In this document: piece by piece, positions 25,363 to 36,749 of the stretch
How positions within the stretch are numbered: position 1 is the stretch's first letter
How the letters are laid out: each line of letters starts with the position of its first letter
Assembly (NCBI GenBank): GCA_039881145.1
Contig: JAYKKI010000133.1
Location: 1,940,501 to 2,004,500, forward strand
DNA: 64,000 nucleotides
Source: Druceiella hillmani
Lineage: Eukaryota; Arthropoda; Insecta; Lepidoptera; Hepialidae
Direction: 5' to 3'
Notes under the pieces: generated by a model
The model's input: the letters and a program-made list of their open reading frames with translations, nothing else
The model's database searches: none
What the model was told of the DNA's origin: nothing
Translations under genes and position numbers: made by a program

Positions 25363-27980
25363 ATATTAGAAAAATGCTTGAAATTATATTCGTCTATGAA
25401 ATACCCATTTTAAAACTTAAACACTATTTCGTCTTAAAATTTAAACAATTATTAAACTTGTTAAGATAAAAACAAATAACATACAAATAATTATTTCATC
25501 TTGTATGACATTTGAAATGCTTAAAATCAATATTATTTTTAGCACAGCGCGCCTAATATGGTATGAAATGAAAAATTATTTTATGACAAATTTTGTTGAT
25601 CAAAATATCTCTGAAAAGCAGGAAAAGTTCTTTTAACCCATATTTATATTAATGATAAATATTAATTTTTCCAAATTGTGAATAAAGGGGAAGAATTACT
25701 TATTTTTCATAATTAAAATTGTATTTCTCCCAATTCAGGGCTGTCAATGAATACCTTTTTAAAACGTATCGCATCTAATTTAACAAAATCTAAATGTAAT
25801 CTAATTACATATAAAAACAAGATTTTATATTTAATAAAAACCGATCATCAAAGGAAAGTGATTGTGACGCAATAAGAATTCCGTGTTATCAATCGTTTTT
25901 GAAAACCATTTTTTTTACATAACGTGATAAAAGTATTTGGTAATCCGAAAGTTTAATTAGTTAGAAAATTAAATATTATATCTGCTAGTTTTATTATCAT
26001 TATAACTTAATCTTTGTTAGGAAATACAATTTTTAAACTGCTAATATCTATTCTACAAAATTTCTAACGTTGACTACTGGATATAAAGACCAACATTTTT
26101 ACAATGTTCTTCGTAACATCGATTCCTACAATTTTGTTGGTATAATTATTGATGCCTAACAACAAATAAAATCTTTTTTGATTTGATAAATTGAATATTC
26201 TTAAGGTTCCTGATGTTTTTTTTGACAATGGTTTGAAAATACAATCTATATATTGAATACATTCATATGAAAATTATATCAAACCACAAAACAAACTTTG
26301 TAGCTAAAATTAAAAGAGAAACATTGAAGGTAATGTAAATCTCATCATTTTCGCTCAATCTTAATATTATTTTGATGTTCATGTATTTTTTCGCAATTTG
26401 AATCATCTTTGAACTTTGGGAGATGGGTGAGGAGGTAAGGATTATTGAGGTTGACCATTTTTCGAAAATTATTTGCAGGAAAAACGTTGATGAATTTTTT
26501 TTATTTTTTATGAAATAAGTTTTTATTTCAAACCCACAAAATAGTTTCAAAAAAGATTCATTTTCAACTTATCCCTATAAAATCTCTTTAATAAATCCTC
26601 AAAACCAAAATTTCAATATTTCCACTTCATTCATTTAATTGGCTCTAAATTTCCTATAGCTATGCAGGATTTAAATTTTTAAAGTTTTTGAGAAATGCCT
26701 GTAAAGCCATCGGACGAACACCGAAATGATTCGGTACGTGTTCCGTTTTTCCTACTCTAGAACAGAACATTAACAGAAATATTACTTCGTAAAGTTTTTA
26801 GGTCGCACATGGGCCAAAAAAGGAGATTTTTAAATTTCTCCTCTAAGTTTCAGAGTTCACCATGCAATTAACCCTTTTAGGGTTCATAGAAAACCAAAGA
26901 ACCTTTTAAATTGTCATGTCCATCGATCCATCTGCCTCACTTCGTAATTTATAGCATTTGCAACCCACATATACATATTAAATTTTTAAAGTTAAACTTA
27001 ATAAAGAAATCTTAATAAACATGTAGCGAAACCTGGGAAAAAAATTGAAATGTACCTCTCCAACTCTAACATTTTTCTCTCCTTCCAAATAATGAATTAT
27101 CGTTGAATAGTTCTTTTTAATTTAAATTGAGATTTTGTTACTCTTTAGAATCTTTAGTTCCCATTTTTAGTGAATAATGACGTGACACATAAACATACCT
27201 CTGACTTGATTAATACAGCCTGTATAAAAAATGTGATAAAGATTCCCGGCACTATATTTTCCTTACAAAATTTGAAATAAAAATATTATAATTAATTTGC
27301 TCAAACGATTTCGAAAGATGTAGATAAAGACGTGACCCTATTGTGTGCATATATCCACATATAATTGGCTGGTTTTTATATTTGTATTCCAAATAAGAAG
27401 AAGACTTGTAACTCTTTTTAATACAATATATATACCATTTCACAATACGTACCATTTTATTAATTCTCGTCCTTATATTGATTGATCATTTGTTTCCTGG
27501 TATTTTATACATACTATTTAATACTATCTTTTCTTTAATACTTTAATATGATATTCTAAATTTGTAAAAAAAGGTTTTTATTAAAAAAAATTGCTCCAAA
27601 AAAAGATAATGTCATTAAAAGAGAAAATAACTCCAAATAATTAAAAATCAGCTAACTTACTACTTACTAATTCAATACCCACTCAAAATAAGCTTGAAAT
27701 CATATTTCCCCCTTGCTTATTTTCTTTTGTCCTCTATTCTGTTAAAAATAAGGTTCATTCATTACATTGAATTAAAATTTGCTATGTACATCTGATACAA
27801 TTATATGTTTTTATACGAATAGATAGTTGGCTGTGTTTATTTTCCCTTAGTTTGCAATTTAATGCAGATATATTTATCTACTCCGTCCTTATAATTCTCT
27901 TAACCTATAATGGTCTCATTCGCTGATCAGAACTTTTTATAATATATATTTGTCGAATACCAAATCACTGATCAAATATA
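25355..27980. other. AT-rich DNA, no supported gene
   Basis: No gene is recognised. About 26876-26955 (cttttagggttcatagaaaa ... gtccatcgatccatctgcctc) is a decayed + strand copy of the interspersed 'gggttccgtac' repeat. Confidence 0.5.
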
Positions 27981-28210
27981 AGCCCGCCCAAAATCGAGCC
28001 CGCCCATTCATCAGCAGCCAAAGTAACGAAGGCAGAAAATAATTTAAGACATCTCGTATTTAGGAGCGTGAAATAGACGGAACGCTCTCATTTGTCAGAG
28101 ATGTGAAATGTGGAAATAAATAGAGGTGCAATTTGAATACTTGCCACACTTTATCTACCGTTAAAAGCTGTAGTGTGGACTTTTTACTAGCCGCCTTTAA
28201 AGGGAGTTTT
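27981..28210. promoter_or_regulatory. G+C-richer island with paired GC boxes
   Basis: AGCCCGCCCA occurs twice (27981-27990 and 27997-28006), 16 bp apart, which matches Sp1/KLF-type GC boxes. It is followed by ttcatcagcagccaaagtaacg and a small hairpin with GGAGCGT and ACGCTC arms near 28064-28090. No convincing open frame covers the island. The composition and paired sites suggest a regulatory element. Function is inferred and not shown. Confidence 0.35.
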
Positions 28211-29495
28211 TCGAATCTATCTTACATGGGAAACTCCGTGGAAAAGCTATCTTTATGTACATGTTAAGATATAAGTTTTACTAAACCAGAAGATTTGAAC
28301 TGTATATATGTATATACTTATTTAAAGCGTTATAAATAATTGAGGCATTTTATCGCAAAGCCGAAGTGGCACAATTTGTTTAAACTTTGCGTTCCTAGTA
28401 TGTACAGTTTGCCTATTTATGTAAGGGAGCAAAGCGGTGTAAATAAACTTTGTCGACGTTATTACTTAAAGACAGGTGAGCTCTTGGTTAAAGTTTTCTC
28501 AATTTAACGAATTTCTCGGCTAAACCTAACAGGTTTCGTTTGTTTAATAAATTTCATATTTAAGTACATTCTTATAATATATAGAATAGGAGTTTAGACA
28601 CGAGAGTGGTTCAAAAAATGTGTTTTTTTGTTTGTTTGTTTTAGATTTATATATTCTATAGTATTATACTGTATCAGCACTTTATGCAGTCAGCGTGATT
28701 ATTCAGAAGTAACGTTTTTATAATATTTTCGGCTGTGAAGAACTACAAAAACAAGTTATTGTTAGAGTCATGATACTTCTTATTAGGAGAAAAAAGAAAA
28801 TTGTGTCCTTCTAGTTCTCATTACGACTTCGTTAACCTTAGTTTTTCCGCGCGATCATTATTTGTTCGAAGTCTTTTACTTTCACTATTTACCAATTAAT
28901 ACGTCGAAAAAAATGAACACTGTGGAAGTCAGGGCCAGAAAGTTACATTTTTATAAGAATGAGTACACTCTATCTTGAAATCACAGGCTAAGTAACAAAT
29001 AATAATAGGCATTATTTTTTTTACATGAATGCAAATCTGTTTAAAATAATATTACAGAGAAACGATATTCTTTTTACTATTTTATTTATAAAACAAAGAA
29101 ACTTCAAACATTTCTCAATTAAATTGCTTTTCACTTTTAACATATTAGATATAGAAATATATTTGAATAGTATAAAACTTAATTTAATATGTTTTTTGGT
29201 CAATTTTAATTTACATGGTATCCATTTTTTTATATTCAATGGCGGTCTATTCTTAGAATTGTAAAAAAATCAAATAGTTTAATATATCCTAATTTAAGAT
29301 AGAATTTACTCTATTTGACATATTAATTAACTCGAAATTATCCATGTGGATACAAATAGTAAACTCCAAAAAATTTACAGATCAGTTTTGACAGCAACAT
29401 AATTTAAATTATATACATTACATTGACTTCTATTAACCCGCCACTCTTTCTCAGCGATTTCTGTATTATATACGTTCCGCAAATATTTCTGTTAT
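28211..29495. other. AT-rich DNA, no supported gene
   Basis: Opposed open frames at 29021-29264 (72 and 79 codons) consist of AT-driven codons and mirror each other. They are taken as chance. Nothing else is recognised. Confidence 0.5.
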
Positions 29496-29568
29496 TATAT
29501 AAAGTGCCGCTGCATTAGATCTAGCTTCAGTTGAACGACTAGTTTTGACGAGTAACAACAGGCAATAT
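29496..29568 (+). promoter_or_regulatory. Strong TATA + initiator core promoter
   Basis: TATATAAAG at 29496-29504 is followed by CTTCAGTTGAACG, in which TTCAGTT matches the arthropod initiator consensus (TCA+1KTY). The presumed start A is 29529, 31 to 33 bases from the TATA start, which is ideal spacing. The intervening sequence (tgccgctgcattagatctag) is G+C-richer than its surroundings. A 40-base leader then reaches an ATG at 29569. Pairing of two correctly spaced core elements with a near start codon makes this the best promoter candidate in the window. Which gene it serves cannot be seen. Confidence 0.45.
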
Positions 29569-29619
29569 ATGGACATTTTTCAAAAATGTATATTAATTTG
29601 CTTCATGAATTTTGCTTAG
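29569..29619 (+). CDS. Possible short first exon (signal-peptide-like start)
   Basis: The first ATG after the TATA/Inr promoter opens MDIFQKCILICFMNFA and then meets TAG. One charged residue followed by a hydrophobic run looks like the beginning of a secretory signal peptide. Insect cuticle and hormone genes often split the signal peptide with an early intron. A weak donor (AAAAAT|GTATAT, within codon 7) could do the same here. If unspliced it is only a 16-residue peptide. No downstream exon with convincing coding content was found, so this is a pointer for RNA evidence rather than a gene call. Confidence 0.2.
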   Translation: MDIFQKCILICFMNFA

Positions 29620-30564
29620 GGCGAAAAACACAGCACACGATGGGTGAGATTGAAACTTTGATTCCAAAGCTTCAAAGAAGGAATTGTTTTTCTATTCTAT
29701 AATCTTCATCCAAAGTGGCTTACTATATTATCCTTAGAATAACCCTTATAGTACGAGTAATACTCACACTGAAGTAAAGAAACCTTTGAGAGTACACATC
29801 AAACCTATTTATTTTTATTAAAATATTAATGAAGCTTGCACAAACATTAATAATATTTCTCATCATGTATCAAAATGTATTGTATATTGAGTTTATATAT
29901 GTTACATAAACTCAATATACATTTTAAAATACTGAGTTATTTTTTCACTGGATTTAAATAATTTGTATAAAGCTTCTAAAAACTTTTTACGTGTAATTAC
30001 ATATCTTAAGTTGGTTGAATATTGCCAGTAAACTCGTTGAGCTTACTTAGGTATGATGATTTTCGTTTTAATTGTATATCATATTTTACTATTTTGGATA
30101 GTTTTTACACATTAAAAACTATCGGTTTAGCTGATATGGGGTAGGGATACGCAACTCCGACGAAAATTGCCAGTTGAAAGCTTAATATTTCGTAAACGAA
30201 TCCCTGTACCGAAAGAATTTTCATGACATACTATTCGACCGTATTCTACACAATGGGGTATATGAATAAAAAAAATCTCCCCCATCTGTGAAATAAATTT
30301 TAGAAAGTTATTTTTTAAGGTTACTGCCTTATCAAAAATTCACTTCAAAAGTTTATTTACATACAGTAAAATTATATGACAAGAATAGTTTTAATTCTCT
30401 TGAATTTTTCTAACATCAATTGTAACTGATGAAGACTTTTCAAGAAATTAAAGGCAAGATTATTTTATTTCAACTGTAGATGATCTTAATTTACTAACTT
30501 ACCAATGTTTCACATGGCATACTCAAATAAATCATGTTAGTCGTAAGATTTTCTTAAAAATACA
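29620..30564. other. AT-rich DNA, no supported gene
   Basis: No gene is recognised. A hairpin lies at 29883-29919 (TATATTGAGTTTAT / ATAAACTCAATATA). Confidence 0.5.
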
Positions 30565-30640
30565 CTTTTTCAGATGACTTCACAATTTTATTCTTCTCTC
30601 AGATGGCTTCACACTTTTCAGATGGCTTCACATATTTTTC
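30565..30640. repeat. Short dispersed tandem repeat, three units
   Basis: CAGATGRCTTCACA occurs at 30571-30584, 30600-30613 and 30619-30632 with T-rich spacers. Confidence 0.8.
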
Positions 30641-30747
30641 TAACTATACTTTGCCTATCTTCAAAAGCTGTATATTCTGTTCATTTTCGACCTTAAAAGT
30701 TTGATTCTATATTTCAAAAAATATATTTTAATTTCAATGGGTCAAGA

Positions 30748-30966
30748 TTGGTGACTGATACATATTCCGAGTTCTGTGTTTTGTGTGTAATACTCTCAAT
30801 GATAGCGTTACACCTTCCTAAATTAGATCAAGATTTCAATAGTTATCGTCCCATAACCATAAATTACGTCCTTAAAATAAGTGCAAATAATCCTGGATTG
30901 ATAATGGAACTGAATTCAATGGAGAAGTTTATACCACATATACTGCTAGATTTTACTGAAAACTGA
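30748..30966 (+). pseudogene. LINE reverse-transcriptase scrap
   Basis: A 72-codon + strand frame contains LPKLDQDFNSYRPITINYVL and later MEKFIPHILLDFTEN. These recall the first two RT blocks of Jockey-type LINEs, KPGKD...SYRPI.L..v..K and .L.FIP..QFGFR. The block spacing is roughly right, but the QFGFR box is altered. No further RT motif follows, so if real it is a short decayed piece. The comparison is from memory. Chance similarity to the short SYRPI motif is possible. Confidence 0.35.
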
Positions 30967-31078
30967 TATGCAAAATGCGTCTACATTTTCTGTGTCTAAA
31001 TTTGCATTACTTATCAAAATCAAAAGATCAAAATACCTGCTATAGTCGATTTTTATCCCATCCCTAACTTTAACATAT

Positions 31079-31189
31079 CGTTTTGTCTTTCTTTTATTTA
31101 ATCTTATATTAATATCATACAAACTTATTATTATCTATGATAAGTTTCCATGATATCAATATAAGATTAAATAAAAGAAAGGCAAAACG
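31079..31189. repeat. 111-bp hairpin with ~48-bp arms
   Basis: The left arm begins CGTTTTGTCTTTCTTTTATT. The right arm ends AAATAAAAGAAAGGCAAAACG at 31189, pairing inward to ATTAATATCAT / ATGATATCAAT and then AAACTTA / TAAGTTT. Only a few mismatches (for example TGTC against GGCA) interrupt about 48 paired bases, with a loop near 12 bases. It is either a miniature inverted-repeat element or a stable RNA stem of pre-miRNA or hairpin-siRNA type. Confidence 0.8.
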
Positions 31190-31597
31190 CTATATTGTAA
31201 GCATAATTACCTAACATTCAAAAATAACTTACAGTCTAAAATATCTCATATTTTTATCATTCATTTTATTGTGGTTAGCTGTAATAGCTTGCTCTTATAT
31301 CGTGAAGTCTGCCATTGTAAACTTGGTTTTCTAAACTAGAAGTAAAATTTTAAAATTAAATAAACGTATTAAATCGTCTTAAAATAAATGCATAACGTGA
31401 TAGTATTAAGCCAATATTGATATAATTCTTGAACAAATGGTCTTTTTTTGTGCAAGAAGTGACGAGTATCAACATTTCTATTTCCTTTGTGTACGAAATG
31501 TTCTTATTTTATCCAAATCACGAAAGTAATAAGAATTTTGTAAATGTTTTGCTTAGCGCTACTCTGCCTTTGTTGACGTGCATTTAACCGGCAATTC

Positions 31598-31640
31598 TAT
31601 AAAAGGTCCCACTCCAAAAACTGTTCATATTTAGTTGTAT
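31598..31640 (+). promoter_or_regulatory. TATA box with possible initiator
   Basis: TATAAAAGG at 31598-31606 lies in locally G+C-richer DNA (gttgacgtgcatttaaccgg upstream, tcccactcc downstream). Candidate initiators are GTTCATAT (A 31627, 29 bases on) and TTTAGTTG (A 31633). No ATG-led frame follows closely. A TTG-led frame of 79 codons at 31775-32014 has no known motif. The promoter reading is moderate and no gene is identified. Confidence 0.3.
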
Positions 31641-33092
31641 TCATATCGTAAGCGACGAATAGAAATTATCATATTTCGGTTTATATTATTTACTGAGCTG
31701 TTATATTTTTCACTATTCTCTTCACTTAAACTAGCGTCCGAACACACACATTTAATCTTTAGAATATCTCTTTATTGAATTGTAAATTTCTTTCTAATGT
31801 GCTATTTTCTTCTAAAGTACAACCAGAAAATAAAAAGGAAAACGATCTCAGAGATCAGAGACGTTTTCAAACGATTTTATTTAATTTCGTTCAATCGAAC
31901 TTTCTATACTTCTATTCGGTTCTCATGTTTTTCGTTACGTGGATTTCTTACCTACATAATTTAAAGCTACACACACTTTTATATAAAGTAGATATATATT
32001 TATTCTCAAATTAAAATTGTATTATAAAGACAAAGTTTATTTATTTACATACATTTTTATTGCTCTTACCCTAGAATAGAACCTTTTATTAAGCTTTGTA
32101 ATTAAGAAAGATGTTTACGATATTGAACAGGATTACCAGACGTCCAGATCTATTATCGGGATATATGTAGTAACAATAAAATCAAAAAAATTCGGCCAAA
32201 TTCGTATCCTTCTCGCAGATTGAGGGTTTGTATATTATATAAAGAGAAATTATTTTCTTTAATATAATAATTATTAACATGACTCCTTTGCGCAAATTAT
32301 ATATAAAATACTTAATTAAATCAAGTAATATATCATATGGAACATCTCCAAAATTATCATGTCTAGAATCCATTTTGTAGTTTTCTTATAACTTTCATGG
32401 AGGGTTCTAAATATCTTATCTTCTTTCATAATTTTAGGTTCACTAGTTTTGAAAATAGGATAACATATTTTTATTAGTTTCTTATAAGCAGCCTTTTTAA
32501 ATGGATATATAATTTCGAGAAAAGTATCCTTGTTAAAGTCTCCTTTATTAATTTACCTCCTAAATTTTCTATCTAAATATTTTTGAATGTTCGTTTTAGT
32601 ATTGTGAGTTCTCCGTAAAATTACTTCCTAGAAAAATTGCTGTAACAGACGTAGACAAACACAGGAGTGATTTAATAAGGAATATTTTTTTTGGAAAAAA
32701 TTTAAAAATAAACTTATGTTCCATTTAAAGTGACTTTTCACTTATATATACACAGGCTTATTTGGAAAACATATTTTTCTCCGGATATGCTTGAAACATT
32801 TGATTTTAATATGAAAATATATTTTTAAGAACAGACAGTATTTTTATATCATTGACACTCTAACATACTTCGCGTAATTAGTTTAAGTCAGTAAAATTTA
32901 GCTTTGAAATTTGATCTGCAGTTAAATACCATTTTTTTTATTCAATAAAATTACACGCCCAGAAAATAAGAGCGGACAGAAACAAGATGCTAAGTTTTCT
33001 AAAGCCTTATTGCTATCAACGAACAAGCCTAGATAATATTATAGTGTTATACAGTTATGAATGGAATGTGTCCTTCTTCAATTGAAAAAAAA
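31641..33092. other. AT-rich DNA, no supported gene
   Basis: No gene is recognised in this interval beyond frames under 80 codons. Confidence 0.5.
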
Positions 33093-33124
<32 letters not shown>

Positions 33125-33125
33125 A

Positions 33126-33200
<75 letters not shown>
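33093..33200. repeat. (AT)n microsatellite with TGTA/TACA interruptions
   Basis: About 108 bases of alternating AT with ATGTAT, ATGTAT and ATACAT interruptions. The Tyr/Ile-rich frames here come from the repeat. Confidence 0.95.
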
Positions 33201-33203
<3 letters not shown>

Positions 33204-34751
33204 TATAAATATGTACTTAAATTAAATAAATTTATATTTAAAAATATAAAGTACATTTTTTTTATAAGCTTCTTTTTGTGATTATTTAGTGAGTAATAAC
33301 TTCCCCCTAGATATTTGTGCACTTCCAATAGACTTTTTTAAATTTTCTGTATATACATTTTAATATTTAAATATATCTTTAAAATTATTTGGTACAAATG
33401 GATTTAAGTAATAAAATTCGTTAGTAGCGTTTCCTGATTTTCTGAATATCTGTGTATAATCGATATGCGATTTTAAGAAAAATAAAAGAGTAATAGAAAG
33501 TAAAAAAAAACGTTTTCTTTTAGTGTTATATATCTTCAGAAGACGATTCATAAGTTGTTAGACAGTTGTTAACATTTTAATGCCTTGTATTTCATACAAA
33601 AATTAGAAAATAAAACGATCATTTGCGTAATCACTTTAGTATTCGTCTGTGACAGATATTTTTATCAGAAGAAGTACGAGAGGCAAAGCATACTTTCAGA
33701 TAGTTTCGGCTCCGATACAAACGTTATTTTGTTTAGGAATGAATTAAAAAAAAATTCCCATTTATTTTGGGGTGTAGTCAAACTTGCCCTTCGTATGTGA
33801 GAGAAAACATGAATTGTTTTCTCCAAACTCAAATATTGTATATAAAATGGAAGCTTGTGCAAATTCAAATATCTGTAATTTGTTTTTTTTTCTTCATATA
33901 TGTTTAAAACGGAATTCTCCTGCATAATATCGCATACGACAGACCTTAAAATATTGGATATATCAATAAATTTAGTTCATATTGACTAAAAATAATTAGT
34001 ATTTAATTTGCTTCAAAAATTTGCTCCTTAAAACAATTGAAAGATTTAATAATAAATTCATGTCGAAGTGATATTGAGAAGGCAAAATTATGATTTTAAT
34101 ATGTTATTAGCTTACACAATTTTAACATATAATAAATTTTGTATTTTGTTCTGCTCTATTCTCTTTATTTACCTATTTAACTATACAGATTTGCAAAGTG
34201 GTACGAAAATCTAGTTACATATGTTCAATTGGATAATCCGTTTTGATTGACTTTATTTAATTGTAGTGAAATATGTTGTACTATGATAGATATACTGGCA
34301 TAAATAAAAAGAAAGTATTTTTTAATTGAATACAAAACATTCAACTTATTTATTTTTTTCCTATCCGCGAAAAGTGGAAACGTTGATACGTTTGACACCA
34401 TATTTATGGTTTGGTTTTTGTCTCTTCCTGCTACTTGAATGACGTCGTTGGATTATCTTTAATTTGACGAGAATTTCTAATTATATTTACCACGTTATTT
34501 GGAATCCAATATGGCGGACATATGCTTTATTTATTCAACTGCATTTTTTTCATTTTATCTGCACAAACATTGTCGTACATTTGAATTTTCTTTACGAAAT
34601 TTGTCTAGAGATAGTTTGAAAAAAATCCGCTTGATAGAGTCCTAAGAATCGTGTTTTAGAATATGTTGATTAATGTGCTTTATTAATATACCAAACATAG
34701 TTTCTAAGTAAAGCGGTTTCTACGACCGATGGAGAGATATAGATTCAAAAG
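33201..34751. other. AT-rich DNA, no supported gene
   Basis: Frames at 33585-33800 (+) and 33665-33925 (-) mirror each other and lack motifs. Near 34500, GGAATCCAATATGGCGGACA resembles a YY1/pleiohomeotic-type ATGGCGG core, a single unsupported site. Confidence 0.45.
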
Positions 34752-34837
34752 GAATTTTTTTTTATTTTACACATATAATTATAATTTTTTATTTTACACA
34801 TATAATTATAATTTTTTATTTCACAAATATAATAATT
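34752..34837. repeat. Tandem repeat, ~27-bp unit, three copies
   Basis: TTTTATTTTACACATATAAT plus TATAA is repeated twice almost exactly and a third time with changes (ttttatttcacaaatataat). Confidence 0.85.
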
Positions 34838-35619
34838 TCTTTTTTCTCTACACCGTATATGGAAAAAAATAAAGGAATTTAAATAAATATTTAATGTCCA
34901 GGTTCAAAGATCTAAAAGTTATGAGGCTGACATAAAAAAAGGGTGAGCAATGAAGAAATCTCACCATGCAAGTTTGTTTTTAAATATTAAGAAAACAATT
35001 TTACAAAAATTACTTTTTATGACTGAATTGTTAAAAATATAACGCAATGGATTATTTTAACGAATATACCAAGAAAACGAATACTTCCAAAAAATGGATA
35101 CTTCATGACACTGTTAACTATTTACTAAATTGTTAGGTCAGTATATTTGGCCTCGAGTTTCTGGTTATTTTATGGCCCCAGAAATTAAGTTCGGCGAAAA
35201 CTGTGTTCTCACTTTAGTACATCGTGTAAAAAAAATAATATTTTAGGGTGATTTTTGATTAAGTGCGTTTGTTTCTTTCAATTAAGTATTAAAAATCACA
35301 AAATCACTCAAATATAAGTCTGGCTCGCGTATCGAAGTTTGAAGTGAAATTATTTTATTTACAATTTTGTTATCAATAATACGTTAAATTTTAACTAAAA
35401 TATTTAATAATTATGGCATCTGAGCAGTACCTTCTAAGTACATTTAATTATGTTAAGGTTTTCCGCAGGCATTATCAAAAGGGTATTTAAGTTATTAATC
35501 GACCAACTTAAAATAAAACCAACATGTCTACTATTTCCAAGCGCTCGGCGACTTATGAGCAAAAGAACTAAATGTACCCACTCATTGTCGGTTTTTCGCC
35601 TAGACATCAAAGGTCTGAA
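34838..35619. other. AT-rich DNA, no supported gene
   Basis: Opposed frames at 35434-35649 are about 60-71 codons each with no known motif. Nothing else is recognised. Confidence 0.4.
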
Positions 35620-35850
35620 AATGAGTGTGTAAGCACTTATTGTACACACTCATTGTCATGACTTTGACGTTTGTGCAAAAAACCCACATATTTCGGACGC
35701 GGCAATGGCAATAACAATTGCAGAATAACGACAGCAGCAATTGCAATTATCCGTTTAAATAATTGGATTGCCCATTACATTAAACACTTTATTTCGGAAA
35801 TGGGCTAAATGTTAACAAAGCATTAGTCATTGCGTTTTAGAAATGTTATA
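35620..35850. promoter_or_regulatory. Hairpin and G+C-richer island with ATTA/CAATTG sites
   Basis: A perfect 12-bp stem (AATGAGTGTGTA, 35620-35631; complement 35643-35654) precedes a stretch holding ttcggacgcggcaatggcaa, AACAATTGCAGAATAACGAC, AGCAATTGCAATTATCC and ATTGGATTGCCCATTAC. Recurrent CAATTG and ATTA-type cores in a locally G+C-richer context, with no open frame, suggest a conserved non-coding element. This is inferred from composition alone. Confidence 0.35.
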
Positions 35851-36039
35851 CTCGTATCTATATCGACATGCTTTCACGTGAAAATAGAAACCTATTAATT
35901 GCACGTTGCCGTTGACATAATCACATCAAAATATATGGATATTTTTTCATGACTGTGTCTTACAGGAGTTGTACTCAATCTAATATTTGTTTTTTTTTCT
36001 TACTATGATAATTTTCAAATTTCTATGTTACAGATAAAA

Positions 36040-36125
36040 CAACTACGATAGACGGAAACATGACCGATCTTACAAAGGTTTCGTTTATCCTTTTGGGGTA
36101 CGGAAGTCTAAAAGATAAATTGAAA
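36040..36125 (-). repeat. Interspersed 'gggttccgtac' repeat, degenerate copy
   Basis: On the + strand, acaactacgatagacggaaa, then ggtttcgtttatccttttgg and ggtacggaagtctaaaagat. The reverse complement is the head of the interspersed repeat followed by its ladder. Further decayed copies lie at about 37300-37385 and possibly 37475-37555. Confidence 0.5.
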
Positions 36126-36430
36126 TGTATTGTTTAATATTTCCTCGATTTTTAAATTTTGTATATTATATATGTAGACACAGCAAAGGACGACATCATG
36201 CAACTTTTTATTAACGTCCTCTTATTATGGAGATAATTAGTCTATGATTTAACAAATCACAAAAGGAAATATCTAGTTTTTCATATTTCGAGTTTAAACG
36301 GCTTTTAATCTCAATTTCTAGTACGTATATTAAAATTATTCGGATTGTAACTAAAAATGCAATAATAATAAAATGATTGAAGCACCAAATACCTGAAAGT
36401 AGAAAATGTTTAAAAACTCGGTAACGTTCG

Positions 36431-36478
36431 TGTCTTATACGTACTATGTCTTACACGTACCATGTCTCACACGTACCG
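36431..36478. repeat. 16-bp tandem repeat, three units
   Basis: TGTCTTATACGTACTA (36431-36446), TGTCTTACACGTACCA (36447-36462) and TGTCTCACACGTACCG (36463-36478). Each unit holds a near-palindromic ACGTA core. It is compact and unlike the surrounding AT-rich DNA, so it may be a cluster of binding sites or a minisatellite. Confidence 0.9.
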
Positions 36479-36749
36479 AGTTCGTTTTGTAGATGAATTA
36501 TGGTTTTGAAGTCATTTCACAAAATATCCAAACCAGCAATTTCATAAAATATCTTGCATACACCCATAAGAGTCTGTAATAACTGAATAAGGATCCTAAT
36601 GCCCCCATAGTTCAACCTTTTATTGCGTTATTGCAATTAGTTTTCTGTATTTTTCAATTAAAATTTTGTAAAACAAATTTTAATCATTCGTTTTAATTTA
36701 ATTTACTAACTACACTAGCAATATTGGTCATGTAGTAATTTCTATATAC

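Noticed and set aside
29021..29264. Opposed 72- and 79-codon frames
   Set aside because: Mirror frames on both strands in very AT-rich sequence with no motif.
31775..32014. 79-codon frame after the TATA box at 31598 as its gene
   Set aside because: Starts with TTG, about 140 bases from the promoter, with no motif. The link is not supported.
34500..34530. ATGGCGG-type YY1/Pho site
   Set aside because: A single short match in unremarkable context.
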